DNA from: Desmodesmus armatus
Lineage: Eukaryota; Chlorophyta; Chlorophyceae; Sphaeropleales; Scenedesmaceae
Assembly (NCBI GenBank): GCA_007449985.2
Contig: VIIQ02000688.1
Coordinates: 62,001-126,000 of the forward strand
Length of the DNA: 64,000 bases
Reading direction: 5' to 3'
Position 1 is the first letter of the stretch; every line of letters starts with the position of its first letter. Below, piece after piece: positions 13,601 through 32,889 of the stretch. Made by a program: the position numbers and the translations under genes. Under the pieces are notes generated by a model. The model made no database searches, was not told the DNA's origin, and saw only the letters and a program-made list of their open reading frames with translations.

Positions 13601-13689
13601 CACCCGGCAGCCCTGTTGGCAGCCCCCCAATGCAGCGGCTGCCCCAGCAAAGGGAGCCGCAAGAGCAATCAGAAGGCACTGAGAAATAG
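10651..13689 (+). CDS. EamA/drug-metabolite-transporter family membrane protein (SLC35G-like) with long disordered C-terminal tail
   Basis: Predicted multi-pass transporter of unknown substrate. Exons: 10651-10748, 10835-11138, 11249-11364, 11802-12007, 12300-12502, 12673-13689 (647 residues). Residues about 1-348 hold the hydrophobic helices and DMT/EamA signatures: the LASFIFAFSALFVKLTGG helix, TTYYVALFMLPLGDAVTIN, the ARLLLKEPLG segment, GLAGCIVSLAGVAFVGRP, and a second-half repeat ending GTLLVLAGVLLVTL. Two EamA halves of about five helices each are expected. Exon 2 is taken to 11138 because that donor restores phase; a donor at 11085 would break the frame. From about residue 349 to the end the protein is Gln/Ser/Ala-rich, with several VSRQ repeats and no hydrophobic segment, unlike typical 300-400-residue relatives. 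The tail is probably cytosolic. It converges with SEC23. Confidence 0.78.
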
Positions 13690-15406
13690 GGTAATAGGGG
13701 CGCCGGGGCCTTAGGTGTCGGGTGCATCTGTGATTTACTTGTCTGTGTAGCAACTTGATGTCAAGGGCAGTGTGTCGAGCACTGAGAGCCCTGACGACGC
13801 AGTGCCACTGCCTGAGGTTTGTTCATGCAGCGCCATCGTCGGCTGGCGACTCTGTCCTCAAATGTTTGGTTTCAATGTGTGTATTGCCGCTGGTGCAGCC
13901 TCTGTCGGGTTTGCGCATAGCATGACCTTGCAGATATTGCCTATCATAATTCTGGGTGGCACACCTGACACCGTTAAGGGCCTAGATTGCACAGCACAAC
14001 TCGTTGTAGTAAGATCGCAGAGGCTGAAGCTGCCGTGTCTGCCAACGAAAAGAAGTAGTAATACACTCATGTCATGTCATTCCTGCTCATTGTTATATAC
14101 TCATGTTATATACTCATGTTGATGCAATTGCCTCCTGCATGCTGCTTGCAAGCCTTCACCCAATCATTTGGCCTGACTATTACCTGCATTGTGCCTGTCT
14201 GCAGCAGTAGCCAGCATATTTTGTTTGTTGTGTGCCTCAGGCTTGGGCATTTGCATCGGACCCTGGCTTGGGGGTGTGCCATTTTTGTTGGGTTCTGCAT
14301 GCACATGGTTGGTTTGATGGAGCCCATCACCCTGTGAGCTGTCCGACTCCCTAAGTGATTTATACGGGATTGATCTGAGCCTGGCCTCGCCTACCCATAT
14401 TTGCATTCGTGAGCCCTAGCAATGAGTTGTGACCGCATGTGACGTCACGTGCGGGGTGACCTACAAGCACGACATCGTAAGTTTGAAGAACAGGCCAACA
14501 TTGCAAACACAACAAGAGCGCTCCCTGACCCACAGCATTCCAATGCATTGCAGCATTGGCTGTGTTGCAACACTCAGCACACCAGGAACACCACATTTCA
14601 ACATCATGACGGCACGCAATGCCTGTCAAAGCTGCGAAAACCTCTACCCTGAAAGCCGCAACACAGCCCCGATCTGTCGCCATCTCACAAACAACTTCCA
14701 GCTGCAGACAAGCAGGCTCAGGCTGCTGCTGATCAGCAACCGCACCTCCACACTGGTGCACAGCGCCTGCCAGTTCCAGCCGAAACAATGCGCAAACAGC
14801 AGCTGAGTAACAGCTGCACTTGCCAGCCAACCCGCCACCCCCCAATAAAACTCGCCCATCCGGTGACGACAACTGCTTCAGCTGCAGCTCAGCGCTGCAG
14901 CAGCAGCAACAGCCATCCCTCTGGTCCCACCCATTGCGGCAGCCGCATCGCAGCTAGGCACCATGCGCGCCCCTCCTGCTACCCCTGCTCTTGCTGCATC
15001 CCACTGCCCTGTGATGCCTCAAAGGGAAGACAGACATAGGCCAGGCACTACACTTGTTGCGCTGCGAGCACTGCTGCAGTCCAGATCCCACCCCCCAGCA
15101 CTGGGACTCCGCTGCTGCATCTACTGCCAAAACATTCCGCCGCTGCTGCAGGGAGCCAGTGCATTCAGCGCAAGGCTGCGCTGGGGCAGCTGAGAGCACC
15201 ATGCCCTTGCTGCTGCCAACACGGCTGACTTGTGCTGCAGCCAGCACAACCGCCCTTGCTGCTGCCTACATGCATGTCCTTACCGCCGCCGCCTGCACAC
15301 AAACACAGCTGCTGCCCCCACGCACACCCCATGCTGCCAACTGCACGCACACCATCGCCGCTGCCTTGCTGCCGCCGCTGCAGGCGTTGCTGCTGCACGG
15401 CCGCCC
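13690..15406. other. Convergent intergenic region between the transporter and SEC23
   Basis: Contains the 3' flanks of two convergent genes. Open frames here are short, lack recognisable domains and have no convincing splice-linked partners. No repeat or RNA gene was recognised, and no clear TGTAA was found close to either stop codon. Confidence 0.5.
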
Positions 15407-22584
<7,178 letters not shown>

Positions 22585-24448
22585 GCTGCTGTTGATTCAG
22601 CTGTCTGCCACCAACTGACTGCCAGCTGCTGGCTGCTTTCCCTGCTGACAGCAGCAAGAACAAGCAGAAGAAAACAAGTACAACAAGCAGGTGGGGACAG
22701 CAGGATGCAGCTGGATGCCCACTACAGCAGCGGGTCCAGGTGAATGTGCACATGCTGTGATTGGACCAGCAGGTGGGCTGGCAAAGGTCCAGCAGGCCAA
22801 CAAGGTGGACTTCAGCATACCTGTGGTGAGCAGCAACCCCTAGAAGACCTAGAAACCAGCCCTACACCGCCAGTACTGCAGAAAGCAGGGGCCAGTGATC
22901 TCAGAGCGCTGCCTCCTCGATGAAACGAACGGGCCCAGGAGCGAAGGCCCCTTGTTTTTCAACAAACAACTACTAAGGTGTGGGATTGTTGATTGCACGT
23001 TCTGGGCCCCACGGCAGTTTCTTCGGTTAAGGTCACAGTTGGTTGCATGTATGCTGGGCTTCCAATATCTTAAATAGTGCGTCCAAGACCATTCATATCG
23101 TAGGGAAGTGCCAAGGCACACGTCTTCAACAACAGCCTGTCCCACAAGTGGATCGTGCATGTGCACACTTCAATGGTGTGCAGGTTGACATCAACAGCAG
23201 GTACAGACGTAGTTTCAAAAAACACTTTGCTGGAGCAATCAGGAGCAGCTGCATGTTGGTCTGCAGGGGCACATCTGAAAGGTGGCAACCCAATCATTGT
23301 GTGCGCACTCAGCGCTAGGCTATGAAGTGCACAGGCAGCAAGGCAGGACTTGCTGACCCAGTCCTGGTGTGCTGCAGCACTTGCCAGATGCCATGCAGAG
23401 CAAACACAGACCAGACTGATAGTGACCACTGACTGTGCGGACTGTGTTTGCCAAGCTGATGTGCGCACCTCTGCTTCTGATGCTCTATTGTCAGTGCCAG
23501 TTACCACCATTCACAATCGTGTCTGTCACCTCCCAAGCAACAACACCCTGGGCGGGACACACTGCGAACCACACCACCCATCACCAAAAAATGTGTCATG
23601 CCGGAGTCCCAACCTGTTGGGCACCAGCACTAGCCCCTTGCAGCGCTGCTGCAGCCGTCCATGCCCATGCTGAGGCAGCAGCAGCAGGCGCAGCTGCCTC
23701 TTTGCAGAAGGATGCACACCGGCAGAAACGTATGGGCCTCAACAAACCTTTCTGCTGCACAATTGCACACGCCACCTATCCTGTCACAATACTGGATCAG
23801 CATGATGTTTCCAGCCAAACCCAAGCAGCCGCTGCTTCCGCTGAGCGCACTTGCAATGGGGAACATACTACTCACACAGCAAAACTGGCATGATACCAGG
23901 GGCAGCACTACCCCACAAAGAACAGCAGCTTGACCCCCCGATTGGGCAGCTGCACACCAACTCCAACTGCACACCACCACCACCCAACTTCCACTCATAG
24001 CAGTACATGTCCGTACTCGTCACTTGACGGCAGTACGCCACCCTTGCATATAGTACACGCTTGCCTTTACTCACACTAAAGTACACATGTTGTACAGGAC
24101 TTCACGAGCTGTCAGTGCAACAGCACACCAACCTTGCAGCTGCTGAGTATTGTGGCAGTCAGCTGAGGTGTATGCCCGCTGAATCAAAAGTGAGTGACAA
24201 CCTTTCAACTGGCAGCACACAACTTGTGTGGCACAAACCACTCCACAGCCGACCTACGTATGCTCCTGCCAGCTTTCCCTTCAGCATCTTAGCTGCTGTT
24301 CCTGCACCAACAAAACACCACTTGCGCCAGCCAAAGGCGCACGCCTTACGCACACCCTCCCTGCTACTGGTAGCATACCACTTGCCAAAACTGCATGCAC
24401 TGAGCTTGTCCCCCCCTCCTGCCAGACCCAGTCACAAGCTGCACCCAT
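22585..24448. other. Intergenic region between MCCB and SEC23
   Basis: About 1.9 kb between the MCCB stop and the SEC23 start, both minus strand. It should hold the MCCB 3' UTR and the SEC23 promoter. Frames of 60-150 residues are low-complexity or lack support. No gene, RNA or repeat was recognised. Confidence 0.5.
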
Positions 24449-27400
24449 TCACATCCTGAAGACACCATAGTTAGTGTCTGCCACCTGGGCATTCAGGGCA
24501 GCAGCCAAGCTCATGCCCACCACGCGGCGAGTGTCAGCAGGGTCAATCACTCCATCGTCCCACAGCCGCGCACTGGCAAAGTATGGGGAGCCCTCGCTGT
24601 CGTAGCGGTCTGTGATCTTCTTCTTGAATGCAGCCTCGTCCTCCTGCGCCCACTTGGTGCCACCACGCTGGTGCTTGTCAGCCTCAACCTGCGGCACAAC
24701 AGGAAACATGTATGCACCATCAATGTGACCCTCAGCACGCAAGACTCTGAGGGCTGAAGTCACTTTGACTGATCAAACCCCTGTGATACAACACAGGCAC
24801 GAATCAGGCTCTGGCTGGCTATTGGTGACAACAACAACATGGTAGCTATGTGGGCCACATGGATCTGCAGAAGAAAGGCTGTGAAAGGCTCTGTCACAAA
24901 CAGCCAGCAACATGCAGTTCTGTCAAGACACTGCAGCCCAGTCCTCTATGCCGCTAAGCCCAGCAGGTTCACGCTGGTGCTTGGAGCTTCAGCTCTGGCA
25001 GCATGTCACACTACCGTCCTAGGTGCACACCTGAGCCAGCACTCCAGCTGCCTGCTCCCCACCCATGACACTGATGCGTGCATTGGGCCACATGTACATG
25101 AAGTTGGGGCTGTATGCGCGCCCGCACATGCCTGCACACACCAGCACACACCACAGGATGTCACACATAAGTCAAGGCACGTGTCCTTGCTCCTTCAACA
25201 TTGGCCAGTGGTGCAGCCAGCCACGCAGCCAAGGAAACTGCACATAGGAGGCACGCAAGCTGCAGCCAGGACAATGCTCTTGTCGCACAGAAACTGCCGC
25301 TTGTTCACATTGCAGTTGCAGCTTATTGCCATGTGACTATGTGCCTGAAGCAGCAGCTCACCGTAGTTGCCAGCACCGAAGGAGCCGCCAATGATGACTG
25401 TCACTTTTGGGACCTGGGCACAGCAGGCACACAGCAGACCCCAAGGTCGGTAAGCAGCTACACCCTACAGGCTATGGAGGGTGATTATTTCAAGGAGGTT
25501 CAAAGGGAGCAAGCAAGCCGTGCGGCAACTGAGGTAGGTGAACGAGCCCCTGGTGCAAACCTAGCCAAACATTATAGGCAGGTTGCCGCACCTTCACATT
25601 TGCGACAGCCATGACCATCTTGGCTCCGTTCTTTGCAATGCCGCCAGCCTCTGCACTCTTGCCGACCATGAACCCTGCATTGGCATCAATTGCAAGCAAG
25701 CAGTGCCAGGTTTCTTGTAGTTTGACGCTGTCGTTCACCAAGCTGTTAGGTAGGTGTTGGAAACCTGCTTGCTTCACATATGTCGCAACAAGGGGCTGAG
25801 ACATTTTTGCCACCACCACCTCAGCTGGTGGTCAACAGGCAGCATGAATCCACAGAAGCTACCGCCCATGGTGATCTGCTGTACGCTGGTGGACTAGCAT
25901 TACCTGTGATGTTCTGCAGGAACAGCAGTGGGATCTTGCGCTGGCCGCACAGCTCCACAAAGTGTGCTCCCTTCAAGGCTGCTTCTGAGAACAGCACACC
26001 ATTGTTCGCCACGATGCCCACAGGCTGACCGTAGATGGTACCAAAACCTGCATTCAGATTTATTCAAGTAAGCAGGTAATCATTCACTGCCTCCAAAAAG
26101 CTTTTGCTGAGCCAATTATTCACTGCCTCCAAAAAGCTTTTGCTGAGCCAATTACTGTAACTGTAACTGTAAAAAATAATTCCGATACCTTGGACAGCCC
26201 CTTATGCAGGATCGTGAACCCAGTGTATGGGAGGCTGGTGCAGAAGTTCGGAGCCTGAGCAGCTGAGCAGAGTGTGCCTACAGTATGCAGGGTGCTGTGC
26301 AGCAGCAGCAAGTACAGACCCCCCAAGCCCAAAACGCACCTGCCTGTGAAATGCATGTTTTCAGGTACCGCGGATGCTTGTGGACTAATCTTTGCAGCAA
26401 GGCTTCGGCAGGAGGTGGCCTGCTGGCGACAGCACCAGCACAGCGAGTGTGATCACATACAGCAGCGGCACCCCTGGCTGTGAGTGATCAGCAGCAGTTG
26501 TGTAGGTGCAAAGTTGTGATTGTTTTTTTTGCATATTGCAGTATTGCACAGGCCCCAGCTGTAACACCCTGCCCCACTGTAACTACCACCCACCACTGGC
26601 GCTCCTAGCAGCAGCAACCGCAGCCCCTGTGACAGGTACCAGAAGAACACTTTTCCACGGAGCTCAAATTTCCACCGCTTTCCCAGCCCCCTTACTGCTG
26701 TTTTTGCACAGCGGGTCGTGCGGGCAGTTGAGTGGGAATGTTACTTCTCTGTCTTGCGCTTACACAGGCCCAGCCTTACACCAATAGTATTTGTTGTTAC
26801 GGAGATATAAGCTTGGCAGGCCAGGGACCCCCTTGGGGGTGGAATTATTTTTGAGAGGCAGTGATTGCAATCAGGGCAGCACTATACGCACGGGACTGTT
26901 GGCGCGCTGAGCCCTAACGGTGCAACCAGTGCTCAATCCCAAGCCGAGACGACGTGAGCATAAAGTAAAAGACTCAAATGTCGGTGAACATGTGCAGCCT
27001 GTTGAGAAGAGGCCATGAAGACCTCCTCAAGCAGTACGCGCGCTCGGGGACTGTTTGAAAAACAGCTGTGCTGTATCCACGCTTCGAAGCCTCTAGAGGT
27101 CCCTGCACCTATATTGTGGGCGATTGCTGTGGGACGTGTGGCAACGCTGGCTAGGCAGCGCTGGATGCGTCACCACCAACAACAGCAGCAGCAGAGTGTC
27201 AACCATGCAGAGAGTACTACCGCTAGCACAAGCTCAGATCTCTGCCACGAAGACTATAGCAGCAGCTCAGAAGTCTGCTGTCAGGTGTACACAACACCAG
27301 TCACGGACACAAACCCATACAGGCAGCAGATCAATAAGCTGCTGGCAAGAGGGCGGGAGCTGGTGCTTGAGGTCAACAGTATCCCCACTGGACAGAGGCA

Positions 27401-30400
27401 GGATGCTATTGCAGAAGAACTGCAAGCCATTTCAAGGAGGATACACGAGCTGCTGGAGCATGAGGCAGCCTATTTGAAGGGGCAAAACAGCTGAATTACT
27501 GAAGGGCGCTGGCAGCAGGGACAGCATGGGCAAGCATATCTCACACCCTGTGCTGCAGCGCCCACCACAGGATGTACATAATCGCAGTCAGCACCACATA
27601 CAAACTCCGCCTGCTGATGTGGATTGCTTCTGCAACAGCACAACAACCAGCAGCAGCAGGGCAGCAGGTGCTGCCTAATGCTGAGGCTGCCGCAGCCTGA
27701 GGCAGCCTCAGCCTGAAGCAGTTTTAGACCTTATCAGTGGGCTGATCCCTCGCCATTGTGACTCAAGGCTTGACATATCTTGGGTGGGCCCTTAGCAGCT
27801 GATGCTGGCCAGTGTGTTGCAGAGCCTGCCAACAGCCAGTGACCAACAGGCATCGTGAAAAGCTACGCTTGAAGGTTGATTACAAGCAGCGGTTGGCACT
27901 TTGTATGCATGCATTACACAAACCCTCTGTCTGAGGGGCCAGGCTCCTCAAGAGTGCAGAAAACAACAAGATGTCGTGGCATTAGTCATTACTTGTCCTG
28001 CATCATGCAGATGATCTCATTGTGTCTGTATAGGTCCTGCATCTGTGGGTGAGCAGGTGTATCTTTGCACAGGCAAATGGCCGAGGTTGTGATTGCATCC
28101 AGGTTAGTAACCAGTGCTGGCATGGGCACTGCTGGCACCAGGCTTACATGTACCTCCTCGTGATGGGCACTTGCACCACCAGGGTTCTGGCACAAGCACA
28201 ATGTGTGTCAACAGGAATAAAGCAGCGTCCTGGGACACTGTGCTGATTTGCTGCTGGTAGAACGTCAACTATCTTGTGACTCTCTTGTGATGATTGAAGT
28301 GCTACTGTTGGCACACACTGCTGTGGCCCCTCGGTGTGGTCCCTAAATTGTAAGTTTCACAATATGCAAACTCTTGAAGGGCTTACTACATACCCACACC
28401 CCACCTGATCAAGGGCGCAGCCATACCAGTGTCTCAATGTGCCGTGCTACAAGCAACCATTCATGGCCAGCACATATGCCAGGTGCAGCAAGCTCTATCA
28501 GCATCGCCTTGCGCTTGCCTTGCCAGCCATCAACTGCTTTGCTGTGCATCCCTTCTATTCCGTTGTATTGCACTGTATCAGCAACCTAGGACACACAGCA
28601 AACTTGCAGTTTTTCAGCCAAACCATCCAATAAGTACGTCACTCATTACGTAGTACGCATTCCCCTTGCCCGAACTGCTGCTCTCACCTGTCACCAATGT
28701 CTTGCCATAGTTGCTCTTGAACTCCTCAAAGCGTGAGCCATCCAGGATCCTGCCCAGCACCGACCTCACATCCCAAGGCGTCCTGCAGCATCACACAAAC
28801 ACGTCAGCCTCTGGATACGGGCAACACATTCAACCATGTCACACCAGTTGCCGCCCTCTCAAACCAACACGCATCTGGACGACGGACATAGGTGTTGGCA
28901 ATTGGCATGCACAAAGGCAAACACAATCAAGGTTGGTTCAACACACATCAGCTGCCGGATGCACTACTAACTAGTAGCAGTATCAGACCTCCACACACCA
29001 ATTCTGACTTTCATGAAGATTGTATCGGTCGTCATCAAGCTTAGTGTCTTACACCCACCTGCTGTCAGGTGGCACAGCACCCCTCAGCTCCCTAGGATCA
29101 TACAGCGGCTCATCCCAGCCTGCAGCCGCCACTGCTGCCACCTGCTGCGCATTGCTGCCAGCTACGCTGCCAATGCTGCCGCGCTGCAGGTTGAGGTTGG
29201 CAAAGATGTTGCGTGTGATGGCCAGCGCATGGGGCTCATCCTGTGCAAAGTGGTCCGTAACGCCTGCAAGCAAGAACCACATGCACATGCACATCTGTGA
29301 AAAACAGACGTGGCGAGCTTTACTGCTGCTTGGAACACTAAGGAAAGGCCCCTGTTTGATATCACAATCTCGTTGCAACACGTGTGCACTTGCGTGCATC
29401 CTGGGCAGAGTGGTCAGTCAATTTTGCATGCAGCATCACATACGCATGGTGTGCTGGAGTTGGGAATTCGGAGTTGGGACGTCTACCACGACAGCAGCAG
29501 GGGGTGGGTGGGTGGTGCATGGACGGCTGAGTGCGAGCCCGCGTGAACGCGTGCGCGTGTAGCGTGTTGTTACAGCGAGTGCATGTGGATACAACCGTAC
29601 TGTCAGGTTTGACACCGAGCTGTACAGAAGCGCCATGCCAAGCTCACCTGAGGTTGTGCAGTGCAGCTCTGCCCCTCCCAGCTCCTCTGCGGTGACCACT
29701 GCCCCAGTGGCAGCACGCACCAGGGGAGGCCCACCCAGGAAGATGGTGCCGTTGCCCTTCACAATCACACTCTCGTCTGCGGAGCACCAGCAGCAAGGCC
29801 ACGGCAGCAGCAACCGCACACGCAGCAGCATGAACAGACGGACCAACGAACACCCGGGCTTCAGGTCATACTGCAAGGGGTGCTGGCAACGCTGCGGCTT
29901 TGCAACCAACCAAACGTACCCAGAAGACAGCTACAGCAGCAAGATTGATCGATGCTGACACACGCGCCATGCCTGCTGGGGCTGTGCCACAGCCGGGCGT
30001 GCTCACCAGCCATGGCCGGCACATATGCCCCTCCTGCAGTGCAGGAGCCCAGCACCACTGCAATCTGGGGGATGCCCTGTGCTGACATGCGCGCCTGCAG
30101 GACAGGACACCATGGCAGTAGCAGTAATGTTTGCCAGGTCATTAGCCAGGACACAGTGCTGATGATATCTTTGTGCACATGCAAGTTGCGTCATCCAAGC
30201 TGGGGTGGCTCAGCACACGCCAAGACAGTGCTAGTGTGTTGACCAAAAGTGTAACAAAGTCATACAGCAACGCTAAACACCCCCACCGCGTGCGCGTTCT
30301 ACGCCCAGACCATGCATGTTTGGTGACCAATTGAACACCCCGCTCCCTGTGCGTGACACAGGCCTCTTCCCCCCTTGCCAACACAACCACCAATGCCCAG

Positions 30401-32364
30401 CAGCCCCACCTGGTTGAAGAATATGCGTCCAAAGTGGTCCCTGTCTGGGAACACGTCCGCCTGGCGTGGCAGGTTGGCGCCCCCAGAGTCCACCAGGTAG
30501 AGGCACGGCAGCTTGCAGGCCTCAGCCACCTCCTGCAGCCGCAGGTGCTTCTACAGGGGCAGCAAGTAGGTTTGGGGGTCAGGTTTGAGGGTCCAGGGCT
30601 AGCCCTACTAGGGTAGTAGGGCTAGTAGCGCTGCAGGCGAACACTTGGAATCGGGTTCAGCAGGTGTTGTAGCACGAGGTGCATGCCTCAGCTACCTGCT
30701 GCAGCCGCAGGCACTTCTGCGGGGGCAGCAGATTGGGGCAAGAGGAGCTGGCCCTCCATGGTCCAGGTTTGATTCACCGTTGAGGGACCAGGCTCTGGAA
30801 CTTGTGTCTGGGCTAGTAATTACAAACCCTTAGTAGTTTAGAAAGGTCAGAAGGCTGGATTGGTGACATTGAAGGCTCAAAAGCAGGTCTCCTGAAGAGC
30901 GATGTGTGCCTACCTTCACAGTAATGGGGTAGTAGGTCCCTCCCTTGACTGTTGCATCGTTTGCCACAATGGCCACCAGGTTTCCATGAATCATGCCAAT
31001 GCCGGTTATAACACCACCCGCTGGAACATCATCACTGCCTGGTGCAGTGGTGCAACAACAGCAGGAAGAAACAGAGGTACAGGTATTATAAGCATGAATA
31101 CAGATGAGAGAGACATGAGAAGTTGGGTGGCAGGAGAAGTTGCAGGGCTGTGCTGGTTCAAACCTGGCGGGAAGAGCGCAGTGCAGGTCATGTGCTGATG
31201 CTGCGTGCCGCTGCTTTGGTGTGCACGGCACAGCCAGGTGTGTGCTGGTGTGATTGTGTTGCATGTGCAGGACAAACGAGTGTGTGTGCTGGCACGGCTG
31301 CCCACCATAGAGGTCCTTGCCAGCCAGGGGTGACAGCTCCAGGAAGGGTGAGCCCTCATCAAGCAGCTACAGGAGAAAGAGACACCAGACACAGCAGCAG
31401 TGAGCACCATGCAGCACGCTGCTAACCTTTGCATATGCTGGTGCTGCAAACAAACATTGATAGCTGCCGTTTTTGCGTGCGTGTCGACTTGCTGCGAGTG
31501 CACACATCATGCTCCTTTGCTGTGGATTTGCTGTCTCACTGCTCACTTTTCCCCACCAACGCGTCATATTGCTCAGCCCACCCCAGCATGGTTGTCCCCT
31601 TGGTGGGGGAGGGACACGGAACATTCAACCCACCCACTGCACCCTGCCCACCTCACCCTCTCCATCGCCCCACCGCGTTGTGGCAATTGACAAGCAAGCA
31701 CTGAGGCCCCTCTGTAACATGAGCACTGCTGCACCGTTAGTCTTACCTGGTCGATGCGCTGCCTGGCCAACAGCTTGCCACGTGCAGTGTGCCGCTCAAC
31801 AGCCTTGGCACCACCCGCCTCACGGATCTGGGAACAGCAGCAGTCAGTGAAGCAGCAGTATGGAAACAGCGACAGTGGGCCAGTGGACAAGCTGGTCATA
31901 GGGCCAACAGTCAGCAGCGCATGGTGTGCCTGAGACGGGGGCACACAATTTTTGGCTGTGCTTGGGCATCTGCCATGCTGCTGCTTTCAATATCAGCCTG
32001 CTCCACATGAATAGCTGCTGAGTGTCAGTGGTGCTCATCAGGGCAGCGGCAGTCAGTGCTGCAACACCTGGCAGAGCTCCGTGTGCCTCAACTGCCGCAA
32101 CCGCCAGCCTTGACTGACCTTGCCTAGCTCCTGTGTCATGGTGTCAATGAGCCCACCCATGCGCGTGGAGCTCTGGTGGAAGGTTGTTGAAAGCGTGTCC
32201 AGCAACCGTGGCAGCACCACACTCCTGGCAAGTGCAGTGTGCATGGCTCTGCACTGGAGAGGACCAGCTCCGGCCAGCAGCTGCAGCAGGGTTGCTCCAG
32301 GGACGTGTGCTGCCTTGGCAGCAGCCGTAAGAGCACTCACTGTCGGTAACATCATCCTTGACAC
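24449..32364 (-). CDS. MCCB: 3-methylcrotonyl-CoA carboxylase beta (carboxyltransferase) subunit, mitochondrial
   Basis: Transfers CO2 from biotin on the alpha subunit to 3-methylcrotonyl-CoA in mitochondrial leucine breakdown. Exons: 32364-32119, 31827-31747, 31366-31306, 31038-30914, 30550-30410, 30094-30007, 29776-29648, 29263-29059, 28782-28688, 26047-25904, 25674-25592, 25413-25362, 25131-25031, 24688-24449; phases agree (596 residues). Residues about 1-50 are rich in Ala, Arg and Ser with few acids, as in a mitochondrial presequence. The two carboxyltransferase halves follow: [142 protein letters not shown] and [20 protein letters not shown]. These and the NYGVFRM end fit MCCB better than the propionyl-CoA enzyme. 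The intron 26048-28687 is unusually long and holds a possible antisense gene. Confidence 0.95.
26082..26153. repeat. Tandem duplication of a 36-bp unit in an MCCB intron
   Basis: Two identical adjacent copies, 26082-26117 and 26118-26153, each starting ATTCACTGCC and ending GAGCCAATT. They are followed at 26154-26172 by a short run of CTGTAA repeats. They lie just beyond the acceptor end of the long intron, close to the exon at 26047. Confidence 0.9.
27015..27494 (+). CDS. Possible nested antisense gene inside the large MCCB intron (hypothetical)
   Basis: An uninterrupted 159-codon frame on the strand opposite MCCB, wholly inside intron 26048-28687. The N-terminal 60 residues are basic with few acids and contain a moderately hydrophobic stretch ([19 protein letters not shown]), so an organelle-targeting leader is possible. 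A Gln run and Ser/Thr-rich linker follow. The last 60 residues ([20 protein letters not shown] onward, including [20 protein letters not shown]) look like an amphipathic helical hairpin. No family recognised. A chance frame in GC-rich DNA is possible, but the helical periodicity and solitary position argue for coding. Whether it has untranslated exons cannot be seen. Confidence 0.4.
   Translation: MKTSSSSTRARGLFEKQLCCIHASKPLEVPAPILWAIAVGRVATLARQRWMRHHQQQQQQSVNHAESTTASTSSDLCHEDYSSSSEVCCQVYTTPVTDTNPYRQQINKLLARGRELVLEVNSIPTGQRQDAIAEELQAISRRIHELLEHEAAYLKGQNS
27684..27713. repeat. GC-rich inverted repeat in MCCB intron
   Basis: Arms CTGAGGCTGC and GCAGCCTCAG flank about 10 nt; overlapping shorter arms are also possible. 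It lies downstream of the putative nested gene, where it could act in 3'-end structure or simply be a decayed repeat. Confidence 0.5.
30599..30625. repeat. Perfect 12-bp inverted repeat with 3-nt loop in an MCCB intron
   Basis: Arms CTAGCCCTACTA and TAGTAGGGCTAG are separated by GGG. They lie 50 nt upstream, in gene sense, of the exon ending 30550. Confidence 0.85.
30688..30740 (-). repeat. Intronic partial copy of an MCCB exon start and acceptor
   Basis: The segment holding CAGCTACCTGCTGCAGCCGC and the following CAGGCACTTCTGCGGGGGC closely matches 30520-30560, the first codons of the exon beginning 30550 with its acceptor. It lies in the preceding intron and is diverged, so it is probably a decayed local duplication rather than a used exon. 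Confidence 0.65.
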
Positions 32365-32889
32365 ACCACAGCTACGAACACCAAGCTCTGCCTGCCCCCC
32401 AGGCTGTGGTCAGTTGATCAGTGAGGGCAAGACGCGCGGGTAGCGGAAGGCTGGACGTGCATTCTTCTACAGATGCAGCTGGTATATGAGGTACGAGGGC
32501 AAGGGCATGCGTGTCTTGCAGGGTGGCCACGAAATCAAACCTCGGGCTGTTCAACCTTGCTGATGTCAGCATTCAAACAAATGGCAGCAATACGGTCCAT
32601 CAGCTGCCAAGATTGCTTTTGTGTGGCGTTTCAACGCTTTTGGTTCAGCGTTTGCCTACCAACTCGCTCCTTTCTGCAGCTTGCAGATCACCTGTGACGT
32701 TTTACAACGAGGCAACCAAACGATGCAGATGCAGTCGCTTTCAAGCAGGCATGGTACCAGTTGTATCTCCAGGTCTCAGCGTGTTAGAGCTGTGAGGGTC
32801 ACCTGTGGTGTGGTGGTGAGTGGGTGGTGTGGAGGCGGTCAGCCCTGTGTGCGCAAGCAGTAGCGCACTGCGTAGCAGAGCTGAACGAT
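32365..32889. promoter_or_regulatory. Divergent promoter region MCCB / atypical SDR
   Basis: The start codons of MCCB (minus) and the SDR gene (plus) are 525 bp apart. No TATA box or known operator could be assigned. The SDR frame remains open upstream of its ATG, so an untranslated or transit-peptide exon may also lie here. Confidence 0.5.

Noticed and set aside
13750..14340. Extra membrane-like exons downstream of the transporter
   Set aside because: Some hydrophobic stretches exist in plus-strand frames, but the transporter already has a stop at 13689, and no DMT signature or phased splice sites were found.
23435..23893. 152-codon plus-strand frame between SEC23 and MCCB
   Set aside because: Composition is Ala/His/Cys-rich, as expected from an out-of-frame read of GC-rich DNA. 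There is no motif, no ordered pattern and no splice partner.
24449..32364. Propionyl-CoA carboxylase beta subunit
   Set aside because: The same fold, but the [21 protein letters not shown] and NYGVFRM segments match methylcrotonyl-CoA carboxylase beta.
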